This document shows positions 22,880 through 32,466 of a stretch of DNA of 35,786 nt, one piece after another. The notes under the pieces are model-generated. The model saw nothing but the letters and a program-made list of their open reading frames with translations, ran no database searches and was not told where the DNA came from. Source of the DNA: a virus; IMG/VR virus record IMGVR_UViG_3300009339_000005, positions 1-35,786 of that record. One strand, 5' to 3'. Position numbers and translations under genes: made by a program. Each line of letters begins with the position of its first letter. Position 1 is the stretch's first letter.

Positions 22880-25128
22880 TGGCTAGAGTACAAGTACGAG
22901 ATCTTCCAGACGCACCGCAACTTCAAGCGACCGTTCAGAGCGGCGGGAATTACGGAGTAGCCGTTCAACAAGCGGGGCGTAACAAGTTGATGGATCTGGC
23001 TGACACGCTTTCTGGCTTTAACACGGCGTTGAAAGAGTACGGGGCTTTAGGTCAAGTACAAGGACAGATAGGTGCCCAAGAAGCTCTTACGGTCAGCGAC
23101 GCAGACGTGCTTGAAGAGATACGCAAGACCGAACCCGACACCTTTCTGAGCATTCAACGCAACAAGGCGTACCGAAATACGCTTCTTAAACGAGCTGTGA
23201 GCAACAACTTGTTACCTTCCATGCAGTCTTCGGCTGACGAGTTACTGGACTTGGAGAAATATAAGAACCAAGGAGATTTCCTCGAAGCCGTTGACGAGTT
23301 TATGAAAGGTCAATGGGAAGCGTTCAGCGAAGAAGTAGGTCAGGACGCAGCCAACAGCGACGGAGGTAAAGTACTTTGGAACGCCGTAACAGGTCCGTTC
23401 AAGGCTGATATGTTGAAAGCTTACGACAAGAAGATGGACGACTTTATCGTAGACGGTCAGTCGGAAGAACTAGGTCTGGAACTGGACGTTATGACTAGGC
23501 GTCGGGTAGACCCGAACACGGGGGAACCTATCGGACTCGACACGGCTGGTTTGCAACTGACCGCTCAGAACCGTGAGAAACTTTTAAAAGAAGCAGGAGT
23601 AAACGACCCGAAGCTCCGTAGTAAAATCATCGTTAATGCTTACGCTAAACAGGTGGACGCATTGTTGGCTAACGGTAGGTATGCAGACGCCGAGCGTATG
23701 CTTGCAGCCATGAACGTCATACAAGTAAACAAGAAACCTATCTTCAGAACCACGGACGCAAAAACGTTACTGAACCCGTTGAATCGCAGTCTTGCCAGTT
23801 CGTTACGTACGTCTAGTACCGACACGTTGGCTAGACAAGGTCGTAGGTTTGCCAATCGAGCAGTTAGCGTGATGGGTTCTCTCCGAACAGGTTTGGTCAA
23901 CAACTCGACTACCAAGGAAATGATCGACACGTATAGAGCGTTGGGAGCGGGAGAAGACAAGATACAAGAACTTATCGAGAGCGTGAAAGAATCTGAAGCG
24001 CCTTTGAACGTGTTCTTCGAGTCTTTGAGAGTTCTGGCTAATCGAGACAACATAAGCGACGAAGCGTACAATCTTTACTACGATAACATAGGAAAAATAA
24101 ACGACGGTTTCGAGGCAGCCCAGATTAGCCCGCTTCCTCCTTCGGCGTTAAATCCAGAAACAAGAGAGAAAGAAGTATCGGAATTTAGAGCTTGGAAACA
24201 ACTACCTGAGAACATCGGTAAGGACGCGGGAGATTTCGTTAAAGAGGAAAACAAACAGTACGGTGTAACGGGTTTTACCGAACTTATTGAAGCTGACAAA
24301 GAAGAAACCAAAGGCGATTACATCGTTGAGTTGGACGTCTACAAGACTGCCAAGCTCGCTTTGGGTAATCAACTTAAAATGTTGACGTCGGACGTAGGTG
24401 ACATAGACCCAGACGACCTACCAGACGGCTTTGACGACGCTTTTGTTTTAAGAGCCTTGCCTTTTATTAATGAACGATTGATTGAAAAGGCGAAGGAAGT
24501 TGCAGATTTACCGCCAGACCAAAGGGAAAAGGCTTTACGTGACGAGCGTACTCAAGCGATTGCAGACGAAAAGAAGAGGTTTGAACGTGAAGCTGAAGCA
24601 CTCGTCTCATTGGTTGCAGTAGGTTCACGAGAAGAAGATCCCAAAGAAATTAAAGAACAAGGGAAAGCTGTAATCGACAAGTCTGGTTGGTTAGAGTTTG
24701 GAGACTTTGAATACGAGACTTTGAAGGTATTAGACAACGTCAACACGACTCGCAAGATGGCTTTGGCAGGGAAACTTATAACCGAACAAGAGATTCAAAG
24801 CGACCGAGCCGAAATGAAGAAGAACGATCATTCGAAATCGTACAGACGTTCTCTTTATAACTTCGGATACCCAACTTTTACCCCCGAAATAGCAGACGAG
24901 TTAGAGACGTACAAGATGGACGCCGACGACGTTAAGCTTTTTAAGAACCAGTTAGAGCTAGAAACGGTATTAGCAGAATGGGCAAGAGTATCAATAAAAG
25001 ACGACGCTCGTGAAAAACTGACGCCCGAAGAAGAAAAGACGAGAGAGTTATATCAGAAGTTTGGAATTTATAATGCAGAGTCTTTTGGAGCGTTTCAGAA
25101 AGCACAAGAAAACCTTTTATCTAATTAA
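22879..25128 (+). CDS. Internal virion protein C (T7 gp15-like)
   Basis: At 749 residues it matches T7 gp15 (747) closely in length, and it lies in the expected place. It is largely alpha-helical with repeated Leu/Asp/Lys-rich helices. The start has QVRDLPDAPQLQATVQSGGNYGVAV, like the Pro-rich opening of gp15 proteins. In T7 this protein forms the periplasmic tunnel through which DNA enters. It is coupled to gp14 by TAATG. I call it by position, length and helical character, since little of the sequence is individually diagnostic. Confidence 0.83.
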   Translation: MARVQVRDLPDAPQLQATVQSGGNYGVAVQQAGRNKLMDLADTLSGFNTALKEYGALGQVQGQIGAQEALTVSDADVLEEIRKTEPDTFLSIQRNKAYRNTLLKRAVSNNLLPSMQSSADELLDLEKYKNQGDFLEAVDEFMKGQWEAFSEEVGQDAANSDGGKVLWNAVTGPFKADMLKAYDKKMDDFIVDGQSEELGLELDVMTRRRVDPNTGEPIGLDTAGLQLTAQNREKLLKEAGVNDPKLRSKIIVNAYAKQVDALLANGRYADAERMLAAMNVIQVNKKPIFRTTDAKTLLNPLNRSLASSLRTSSTDTLARQGRRFANRAVSVMGSLRTGLVNNSTTKEMIDTYRALGAGEDKIQELIESVKESEAPLNVFFESLRVLANRDNISDEAYNLYYDNIGKINDGFEAAQISPLPPSALNPETREKEVSEFRAWKQLPENIGKDAGDFVKEENKQYGVTGFTELIEADKEETKGDYIVELDVYKTAKLALGNQLKMLTSDVGDIDPDDLPDGFDDAFVLRALPFINERLIEKAKEVADLPPDQREKALRDERTQAIADEKKRFEREAEALVSLVAVGSREEDPKEIKEQGKAVIDKSGWLEFGDFEYETLKVLDNVNTTRKMALAGKLITEQEIQSDRAEMKKNDHSKSYRRSLYNFGYPTFTPEIADELETYKMDADDVKLFKNQLELETVLAEWARVSIKDDAREKLTPEEEKTRELYQKFGIYNAESFGAFQKAQENLLSN

Positions 25129-25130
25129 GA

Positions 25131-28100
25131 ATGGAAGACCCTAGAGAAGCTCTACTTAAATCGGCAGACGAAGGAACTTTAGGAGTTAGACCCGACACTC
25201 CCCAAGCGGAAGAAGATGCAGCGCCTATGCCGACCGTGGATCAAAGCGTTCTTGAAGCGATGTCTCAGGTCAATTCGGAGATTGAAACGGGGAAGTACAT
25301 CGAAGGCACTGCTGCGTCCATAGGCACTGAGTTAACCATGGGCATAGGTATGCAGTACCTACTCAACAAGTACCGTCCAGCAATGAGGTTTTTACGGGGA
25401 GCCAGTCACGTAAGTAAAGTTGGCATCGTAGCGCCCGAAGGAGGTTCCACCGTGGCTGGTTTAGTAGGGCTGGCTGGAACCGAAGCGTTGATATGGGGAG
25501 GTTCCAACATACTCGGTCAGTACGTTAGAAAGTCTTACGGGATTCAAGAAGAGTTCTCTGCGGGAGAAGCCATAGCAGCCAGTGTGTTTGGCACTACTTT
25601 TATATTCGACAAGGTAAACAAGGGAGTATTTGCATTAGGTCGTCCTGCAATTGGCAAAGAGACGTGGAAAGGTCGAACCCTCGTAGTAAACGGGACGAAG
25701 ACGTTTGTAAGCGGAGCAGCGTTAGGTATCGCCGAATCTACTTTAAGACAGTCAACTCAAATGCTTTTAAACGAACGGGAAAACTTCGACGAGTATGACT
25801 TACTTTTAAGCGGAGGAATAGGCGGAGCCATGAACACGGGCATGAATACGTTGTTTACCGCTTGGTCAAAGACTGGGTCGTGGGGACGTGGACAGGCTAA
25901 ACAAGCCGTTCAAAACGCCAAGGACATCTTAGGAAAGAAAAAGGCTGAACTTCAAGAAACGATTGAGAAGTCGAAACAACCCCTGCCTGACAACCTTAAG
26001 TACAGTTGGGGAGGGAACTACATACAGACAGGTAAAGACGTAGGTCTTGACGTCGCCAAAAAACAGTTAAGGGACATCGAACACGCTGAAGAAATAATAG
26101 ACGACGCTTTGAACGGTATTGTAAAAGCAAGTGAATCAATAAGCGCTCGTGAAAAGAACCCCGTACCGTTAAAGAAAGACGTAGTGGACGACGCTCCAAC
26201 GCCCCCTAAAACGGACGAAGATATAGTTGAAGTAAACGATCCTGTTAAACAGCACCCACAACAAAAGAAAATATCTAAACCAAATTCTAAAGCTTATGTA
26301 CGTTACGAGCCCAGAGAAGACGGAGTTGCAATAACTTTTATAGAAGGTGACGGAACAGTTAAAGGTTCTGCCCAGGAAATCTTAAAGGACTTATTAGCTA
26401 AACATCCAAACGTCTACACCGACACCGTTTCTAAAGGTGGAATGAGCGTCCCTTTTCTTCAAATGCTTCAAAAAATGGAAGCCCGTGGAGAAATTAAATT
26501 ACAAAAAATGGACGGTTCTGACGGTTCTGTGAGAATGCCCTCAAAGGTGAATCGAGCTTTTGACGTAAAAAACCCAGACGGGACAGTTCTTAAAGTACAA
26601 GACATAACGCTTAGTGACGGTACAAAAATGCAAGCAAAGTTTGCATATAAAATTAGCAAGGTTAATAAAACTGCCGACGCTCCAACGCCCCCTAAAACGC
26701 CGACCAAGGAAACCCCAAGCGATCCAGACGACGACGAACTGAACGCCCTTATAAAGCGTTGGGAAAGCATAGACAGTGAAACTGTTTCGGCACTGGGTCC
26801 AAAGGTACACCGAGACGCTGAACGTTTTAACGAACGTGTACATAGGCGTCTGGGGGAAAACCTAGTTGCGTTGTCGAAGAATGCTGACAATACGGAAGCC
26901 GTTAGTAGCGCTCTAGATGCCGTCGTAACCTTACGAAAATTAAACAGTAAGCTTTTGGATTTATCCAAGACAGCAGGTGGACGGCTCGTACAGGGATCTC
27001 GTAAGGATTCCAATAAATACAGTTGGGAAGCCAAATTCAGTCATCGCGCGCTTAAAGAAGACGAGGCTTTAAATAAACTGGAAAACAGCTTGAGGGAACG
27101 ACTGGACGGCGGTGAAGAAACTGACCTATCCAAACTGATGAAGGACTATTTGGGTGTTAAGCCCGAAGTTAAAAAGTCTGGTAAGACGCTCGGTAAGAAG
27201 AAACCAGCAAAAGAACTGACGCCCGAACAAGTTGCAAAGAAAGAAGCGAAAGAAAAGGACGTCCTTAAAAAGAAGTTGGAAAAACTTCAAAAGCGTTTTG
27301 GAGACGATGCAAAGCTTAAACCTAAAGACGCTCCTAAAAAGAAAGAAGCCGACGCTGAGATTGAAGATTTAAAGGCGCGTATAAAATTTCACGAAGCAAA
27401 CGAACGGGACGCTATCCGACTTGGAGAACGACTGAAAGAACGCGAACGTTTACTTGCCGTTGAGACTGGACCGTTAGGCGCTCAACGCGCTGAAGTCTCT
27501 AAGAAACCTACGGGACCGAAGAAAGCGTCTGGCAGGTTGGAACAAGTAGAAGCTGACATTGCGTTCCTTAAAAAGAACATGAGAAACCGTGTTCAAGAAA
27601 TCGATAAGGCTGCGAAGGAAATGTCGCCTGAGTTTCAAGCGGAGAAGATACGCAAAGCCCATGAAACAAAAGTAGCGCGTCTTGAAAAGGAATTAAACCA
27701 ACGCCGTGAACGCTTTGGCGACCTAGAACAAGCCAGAGCAAAAGCTGGTATGCCTAAACTTCCAGAAGACCCGAAGATAAAAGACTTGGAAGACCGCATT
27801 GAATTTTACAGGGACGCAGAAGCAGAAGCTTTAAAGGTCGTTGAGCTCGAAAAGGAATTGGCTAGGGTCGCTGAAGTCGAAGGGCGTGGAGTCATGGGTG
27901 ACATGAGAGCCGAAACTACACCCAAACCAAAAGGACCGACCAAACCTTCCCGTTCTGCCGAGTTAAGAGAAAAGATACAACAGTCCAAAGCCCGTATGAA
28001 AAAGCGGGTTGCAGACATTGACAAGGCTCAAGCAGATATAAACGCCGCTCAACAACGTATGGAAATCTACGGTAACTACCGCGACCATTTCGACGCTGCC

Positions 28101-30320
28101 TTGAACAAAGACGGGATCAGTCTCTTCACGAAAGGTATAAACGCCGTTCAACTAGCCCGTCAACTTGCTCTTATCAATCAACTACCTTCGGTGTTTGCTG
28201 GCGTAGGGACAAACGTGTTGGCTGCGTTCAAACAATTCTTCAGACCCGTAGGCGGTTTTCTTGCCAACGTCACCTTGAATCAAACGGGTATGACCAAAGC
28301 AATAAGGTACGCTCAAGCGGATTTATTCGGAGCAATAAAGATGCTTACCGATTTAAAAGGTTTGCCAACAGCTGTAAAACGCACGTTTCAACAGAACTTG
28401 GGAGCTACCACCAGAACCGTCGGTAAGTTTTCTGATGAAGTTTCGCAAACGACGTTACCAAGAGGTGAAGACGCTTTGATTGCGAAAGCATGGAACGATG
28501 CCAAACGACAAGCGGAAGCTGTTGAAAACGTAGGAAACGTGTTTGGAAGGTGGATTAATTCCCGTAACTTCTGGCATATCATGTCTTTAGGGGTTCGAGG
28601 CATTCAGTCAGTAGACGAAGTATTCAAGCGTCAGATCATCAAAGGAAGGATGTGGTCGGAAGCCACGAAGAACGGAATAAGAAAGTTTCCGAACGATCCA
28701 GCTAAAGCAGAAAAATACGCAAAGGAACTGTACGAGTCTGCTTGGAGAGATAACGACGGTCTTGCCGTTCTTGACGACGTATCCAACTTTTACGACGAAA
28801 TCAATCAAGTGAATGAAGAGTTATTGTTTGCTTCCAATGTGGACAGAGTAGACGACGTTCACGAACCTTTTTCGGAAGCTATTATACGAACTCTTAACAA
28901 ACTGTCTGACAGTAAAAGCGCAGAAACTTCTCAATTACTTGGAAATTTAATACGCGCTTTCATGCCGTACATAGGCGTTCCAATCAGAGGAGCTTACAGA
29001 CTGGGTCATTATTCCCTGCCTTTTCTCGGTGTATTGAAAGCTACCGTAGCTAACCCGTACTCAAGTAAGATCAAACGCTTTTCAAACCAACTGAAAGCCG
29101 CTCAAGACAGTTTACGAAAGGAAACTAATCCAGATCGAATAAAAGGACTTGAAGACGTTATAAAAGAACTTACGGAAAAGGTTGAAACGGCAACCGCCAG
29201 ACGTTCCAAGTATAACTCCGAAGCGTTGACTGATTTGCTTGTCGGTACTGGTTTGTTTGCAACTGGTTACCTTATGGCGTCGGAAGGCGGGTTAACGGGC
29301 GGGCTGTCTTGGATGACGGACGATCAAAAGAAAAAGAACAAGCTCAAACCTTACGATGCTTTAGGCGTTAATTACGTTGCCAATATGCCTTGGAGTGGAC
29401 CGTTAGCAATTGGAGCGGATATGGCTGTTTGGGACGAGATGAAAAAGTCAGAAGACGACTCTGGTTTGCCTCTTCTACAAAAAGATCAAGATCGCATAAC
29501 CGTGATGAGGTCTTCCATTACTTCGCTTCTTGCCGAACAACCTCTTACTGCTGGTTATAAAACAGGTAAAGAGTTGGCGACTGGGACGGATGAAATGGTA
29601 AAGAACGCTACCGCCAAGTTACTTTCTAGTTACATACCTCTTCCCGCCCAAGTCCGTAAGATTACTCAAACGGTTACATCCGATGGAACAGTTGATGATT
29701 TACGCGGCGCTACGTTTTGGGAACGTGTCGGGTATCACACGCTTGGAACGGGACCAGCCAATAAGAAAACCGACGTGCTTGGCGAGGCTCTGGAAAGTCC
29801 AAGGACGTTTCTTACCCAGAACGTGACTCGATTGGCTCCGCAGAAAGAAGCGGTCAGGACGAAACTTGACGAAGTGTTGGCGACCGATAATTACCAACAA
29901 GTGTCAGGTAAACCTACTACGCTTGCTCCTGGGATCAAGATGACTGAATGGCGTAACGAAGACGGGCTGACACTTGAATACGCTTTCTCTTTAAAACTAC
30001 GAGAAATACGTATTGGTAAGAAAACAATAAGCGAAGCAGTAGACAGTTTGTTAGCAAGCAAGCGTTTTAAAAAGCTGTATGAAAAACCACCTACGCAAAC
30101 GCTTGACGGTAAGTTCCAGAACGAAGGCTTGAAAATGCTTAATGACGAATTAAGGAGCTACTACAACCGCACAAAGAAGGAAGTCCTTAAAGACAAACGT
30201 TTTATGTCTAGCTTCGTGGATAAAAACGACAGGAACCTGCTCGAACTTTACGAACAAACTGGCGTTAAACTAGACGTTGGAGGCAAACCTAAATCCGTAT
30301 TTGAACTTTTAAACGACTAA
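25131..30320 (+). CDS. Internal virion protein D (T7 gp16-like), 1729 aa, enlarged
   Basis: This is the largest gene here; T7 gp16 has 1318 residues. The N-terminus lacks any lytic transglycosylase motif; instead residues about 60-240 are Gly/Ala-rich and membrane-like. Residues about 353-523 form an insertion bordered by two DAPTPPKT linkers encoded by an exact 25-bp direct repeat. Residues about 713-845 and 848-975 are a diverged tandem duplication of a coiled-coil unit (LEKLQKRFGD and LEKELNQRRERFGD). From about 1010 the sequence becomes the conserved helical core with hydrophobic stretches (QLARQLALINQLPSVFAGVG, LLVGTGLFATGYLMA). It should form the inner-membrane part of the ejection channel. 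Codons in the insertion look more A/T-rich than the neighbouring genes. Confidence 0.85.
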   Translation: MEDPREALLKSADEGTLGVRPDTPQAEEDAAPMPTVDQSVLEAMSQVNSEIETGKYIEGTAASIGTELTMGIGMQYLLNKYRPAMRFLRGASHVSKVGIVAPEGGSTVAGLVGLAGTEALIWGGSNILGQYVRKSYGIQEEFSAGEAIAASVFGTTFIFDKVNKGVFALGRPAIGKETWKGRTLVVNGTKTFVSGAALGIAESTLRQSTQMLLNERENFDEYDLLLSGGIGGAMNTGMNTLFTAWSKTGSWGRGQAKQAVQNAKDILGKKKAELQETIEKSKQPLPDNLKYSWGGNYIQTGKDVGLDVAKKQLRDIEHAEEIIDDALNGIVKASESISAREKNPVPLKKDVVDDAPTPPKTDEDIVEVNDPVKQHPQQKKISKPNSKAYVRYEPREDGVAITFIEGDGTVKGSAQEILKDLLAKHPNVYTDTVSKGGMSVPFLQMLQKMEARGEIKLQKMDGSDGSVRMPSKVNRAFDVKNPDGTVLKVQDITLSDGTKMQAKFAYKISKVNKTADAPTPPKTPTKETPSDPDDDELNALIKRWESIDSETVSALGPKVHRDAERFNERVHRRLGENLVALSKNADNTEAVSSALDAVVTLRKLNSKLLDLSKTAGGRLVQGSRKDSNKYSWEAKFSHRALKEDEALNKLENSLRERLDGGEETDLSKLMKDYLGVKPEVKKSGKTLGKKKPAKELTPEQVAKKEAKEKDVLKKKLEKLQKRFGDDAKLKPKDAPKKKEADAEIEDLKARIKFHEANERDAIRLGERLKERERLLAVETGPLGAQRAEVSKKPTGPKKASGRLEQVEADIAFLKKNMRNRVQEIDKAAKEMSPEFQAEKIRKAHETKVARLEKELNQRRERFGDLEQARAKAGMPKLPEDPKIKDLEDRIEFYRDAEAEALKVVELEKELARVAEVEGRGVMGDMRAETTPKPKGPTKPSRSAELREKIQQSKARMKKRVADIDKAQADINAAQQRMEIYGNYRDHFDAALNKDGISLFTKGINAVQLARQLALINQLPSVFAGVGTNVLAAFKQFFRPVGGFLANVTLNQTGMTKAIRYAQADLFGAIKMLTDLKGLPTAVKRTFQQNLGATTRTVGKFSDEVSQTTLPRGEDALIAKAWNDAKRQAEAVENVGNVFGRWINSRNFWHIMSLGVRGIQSVDEVFKRQIIKGRMWSEATKNGIRKFPNDPAKAEKYAKELYESAWRDNDGLAVLDDVSNFYDEINQVNEELLFASNVDRVDDVHEPFSEAIIRTLNKLSDSKSAETSQLLGNLIRAFMPYIGVPIRGAYRLGHYSLPFLGVLKATVANPYSSKIKRFSNQLKAAQDSLRKETNPDRIKGLEDVIKELTEKVETATARRSKYNSEALTDLLVGTGLFATGYLMASEGGLTGGLSWMTDDQKKKNKLKPYDALGVNYVANMPWSGPLAIGADMAVWDEMKKSEDDSGLPLLQKDQDRITVMRSSITSLLAEQPLTAGYKTGKELATGTDEMVKNATAKLLSSYIPLPAQVRKITQTVTSDGTVDDLRGATFWERVGYHTLGTGPANKKTDVLGEALESPRTFLTQNVTRLAPQKEAVRTKLDEVLATDNYQQVSGKPTTLAPGIKMTEWRNEDGLTLEYAFSLKLREIRIGKKTISEAVDSLLASKRFKKLYEKPPTQTLDGKFQNEGLKMLNDELRSYYNRTKKEVLKDKRFMSSFVDKNDRNLLELYEQTGVKLDVGGKPKSVFELLND
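26189..26699 (+). repeat. Exact 25-bp direct repeat bordering a 162-codon insertion in the gp16-like gene
   Basis: CGACGCTCCAACGCCCCCTA plus AAACG occurs at 26189-26213 and 26675-26699. The spacing is 486 bases, exactly 162 codons, so both copies encode the linker DAPTPPKT in the same frame. Recombination between them would remove the enclosed domain without breaking the gene. Confidence 0.9.
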
Positions 30321-30338
30321 ATAAACATCGCTTTTAAC

Positions 30339-30359
30339 TAATAACTAACTATAGAAAGA
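30339..30359 (+). promoter_or_regulatory. T7-like phage promoter before the tail fibre gene
   Basis: ACTAACTATAG at 30344-30354 matches the T7 promoter core ACTCACTATAG at 10 of 11 bases and is followed by AAAGA where T7 has GGAGA. It sits in the 43-base gap before the fibre gene. The upstream specificity part (TAATA in T7) is only loosely kept. The start of transcription would be about 30354. Confidence 0.45.
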
Positions 30360-30363
30360 CATC

Positions 30364-31779
30364 ATGGCTAATACCTTTGAAGACTACACCGTCTCTACTT
30401 CGACGACTGATTTCAATATAACGTTTGAATACCTCGAAGATTCACACGTCGTCGTCGAAATTGACGGCGTCCTTCAAGCGACATCCGCTTACTCGATTGT
30501 TGCAGGATCTCCAAACTTGGTCAGGTTGAACACGCCTGTCACGTCTGGTGTCGTTCGTATTCGACGAGATTCCAACGCCGATTCCGACAGTCCGTTCGTT
30601 GACTTCGTAAACGGGTCGGTCTTGACTGAGTCAGAACTCGACAAGTCATACCGACACAACCTCTACTTGAACGAGGAAATAGGCAACTTGAACGAGCAGT
30701 CCTTGCAGAAACAAGCTGGAGGCGACAACTGGGACGCCAAGACAAACAAGATCATAAACGTTGGAGATCCCACGCTTGTACAGGACGCTACGACGAAGAC
30801 CTACGTTGACACTCAAATATCCAACACCGTAAGCGGTTCATCGACTGAGTCAGTTAAAACGACCTTTACTGGCGACGGCAGCACTGCGTTTACCTTCGCG
30901 TCTGGTATCTCGCTTGACGGGGACACGATGTACGAAGTTGCCATTGACGGAGTCCTGCAAGAGCCTACTGTCGCTTACGCGATTGACGCTGACGCCAACA
31001 CCATAACCTTTACAAGTGCTCCTCCAACGAGTTCTAACATCGTAGTCGTTCAGCGGGGTTATTCTATTCCAGTGACCACTGGTACGGTAAGTACTTCTCA
31101 GATTGTCAACGGATCCGTTACAGCCGATAAACTGGACAGTACGGCAAAAGCTCGTTCCATACACACGGGTACGCAAACTGCATCGACCATATCGGACTTT
31201 GACACGGAAGTCGCAAACAACTCGGCAGTAACAGCTAACACGGCAAAGGTAACGAATGCTACCCATACTGGAGACGTTACTGGCTCAACTGCTTTGACCA
31301 TCGCCGATAACGCCGTCACGGCTGACAAACTCGCCGACACAGCAGTTACCCCAGCAAGCTACACGAACACTAACCTGACGGTTGACGCTCAAGGTCGCAT
31401 CACTGCTGCGTCCAGCGGGTCTGGTGGTTCAATGACTTATTCTGGAGCTGGAAGCTGGATTAGCCCTACCACGTCGTATGCTGACTTGGATTTAAGCGCT
31501 ACGGTAGGGAGCAACAGGGCGTTCGTAATGATAATGTTTACAGGTGGAAGTGCCGATACCCAGCTTTTCGTAAAACCAAAAGGCGAAACACTAGACCCAT
31601 ATATACCGTCGAGCGATTCGGGGGCTCTGGGAGCTTCTGGCGTTTATTTGACAAACGACGCTAGCAAAGGAGGTATCGTGACCACGATAACGGACGCTTC
31701 TGGAGTAATCCAACACAAAGGCAACGTGAGTTCGCTCGTCGTAAACTATAAAATCTTGTGTTATCAAGTCTTGTCTTGA
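30364..31779 (+). CDS. Tail fibre protein with T7 gp17-like N-terminal attachment domain
   Basis: Residues 1-135 match the T7 fibre shaft-attachment domain: the early FNITFEYLEDSHVVVEIDGVLQ, then VLTESELDKSYRHNLYLNEE and NWDAKTNKIINVGDP. A second beta module at about 160-240 repeats its pattern (FTGDGSTAFTF, VAIDGVLQEPTVAYAID). Then come fibre repeats with VTADKLDSTA, THTGDVTGSTALTIADNAVTADKLADTAVTPASYTNTNLT-type collagen-like/triple-beta segments and a beta C-terminal tip of about 120 residues that probably binds the receptor. At 471 residues it is shorter than T7 gp17 (553). A T7-like promoter precedes it. Confidence 0.92.
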   Translation: MANTFEDYTVSTSTTDFNITFEYLEDSHVVVEIDGVLQATSAYSIVAGSPNLVRLNTPVTSGVVRIRRDSNADSDSPFVDFVNGSVLTESELDKSYRHNLYLNEEIGNLNEQSLQKQAGGDNWDAKTNKIINVGDPTLVQDATTKTYVDTQISNTVSGSSTESVKTTFTGDGSTAFTFASGISLDGDTMYEVAIDGVLQEPTVAYAIDADANTITFTSAPPTSSNIVVVQRGYSIPVTTGTVSTSQIVNGSVTADKLDSTAKARSIHTGTQTASTISDFDTEVANNSAVTANTAKVTNATHTGDVTGSTALTIADNAVTADKLADTAVTPASYTNTNLTVDAQGRITAASSGSGGSMTYSGAGSWISPTTSYADLDLSATVGSNRAFVMIMFTGGSADTQLFVKPKGETLDPYIPSSDSGALGASGVYLTNDASKGGIVTTITDASGVIQHKGNVSSLVVNYKILCYQVLS

Positions 31780-31810
31780 TCCCGACCGACAACTTTAATC
31801 CTTCCAACCA

Positions 31811-31820
31811 CCACTATATA
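31811..31820 (+). promoter_or_regulatory. Possible phage promoter CCACTATATA before the second fibre gene
   Basis: CACTATA (31812-31818) is identical to the T7 promoter melting region, but the next base is T rather than G and it ends at the start codon. A leader this short would be unusual, so confidence is low. Confidence 0.2.
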
Positions 31821-32461
31821 TGGCAATTACACAGACACACTCACGAATGGTATCAGACGTAGACGCAGGTTCTACATACGCAACGACAGCTTCACAAGGC
31901 ACGGCAGCGGCTTTAGACGTAGGTACCTCCGCTTCAAACGTCGTTCAACTCAACGGGTCGTCTCAGCTACCTGCCGTTGACGGATCGTTGTTGACGAACG
32001 TAGGCGGTGGAAAGATCGTAAGCCGATATTACGCTGAAAACGCTACATATGGTTCGACTGCTACCGCTGTACCAGGAGATGACACGAAGCCGCAAATTAC
32101 CGAAGGCGTTGAAATACTGACACTTACTACAGGAACCTTGAGCGCATCTACCAACCGTTTGCGGATAACCTATGGAGGTTGCTTTACAAGTAACACCGTA
32201 GGCGCTTTATGTTCTGCTTCAGTTTTTGACGGAGGAACCGACGCTTTGCATACCACTGCTTTTCAGCCTAATTCAAACAGTTACGAGTTCTCTTTAAGCG
32301 GTGTCTATGAGTACGCTCCTGGGGCTACTACCGCTAAGACCATCTCCATACGATACGGTTCAGACAGCACTTACACCATGTACGTTAACGGGAAATCTTC
32401 TGGTAGAATTTACGGAGGCTCTTCCGCATGGACGTTAGTGGTAGAAGAAATAGAAGTCTAA
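31820..32461 (+). CDS. Second tail fibre or fibre-tip protein, 213 aa
   Basis: The N-terminal half has the fibre-like sequence ASQGTAAALDVGTSASNVVQLNGSSQLPAVDGSLLTNVGGG, common where phage fibres join their tips. The C-terminal half (about 70-213) is an all-beta, jelly-roll-like tip with many aromatic and Gly residues and two Cys (GGCFTSNTVGALCSA). It follows the main fibre by 40 bases. It probably assembles on the distal end of the first fibre or forms a separate receptor-binding tip. No chaperone gene follows. Confidence 0.75.
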   Translation: MAITQTHSRMVSDVDAGSTYATTASQGTAAALDVGTSASNVVQLNGSSQLPAVDGSLLTNVGGGKIVSRYYAENATYGSTATAVPGDDTKPQITEGVEILTLTTGTLSASTNRLRITYGGCFTSNTVGALCSASVFDGGTDALHTTAFQPNSNSYEFSLSGVYEYAPGATTAKTISIRYGSDSTYTMYVNGKSSGRIYGGSSAWTLVVEEIEV

Positions 32462-32466
32462 ACAAC

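Noticed and set aside
30850-31266. 138-codon minus-strand frame inside the tail fibre gene
   Set aside because: It is a shadow of fibre repeats, with no start signal and an Arg/Ser/Tyr-rich composition.
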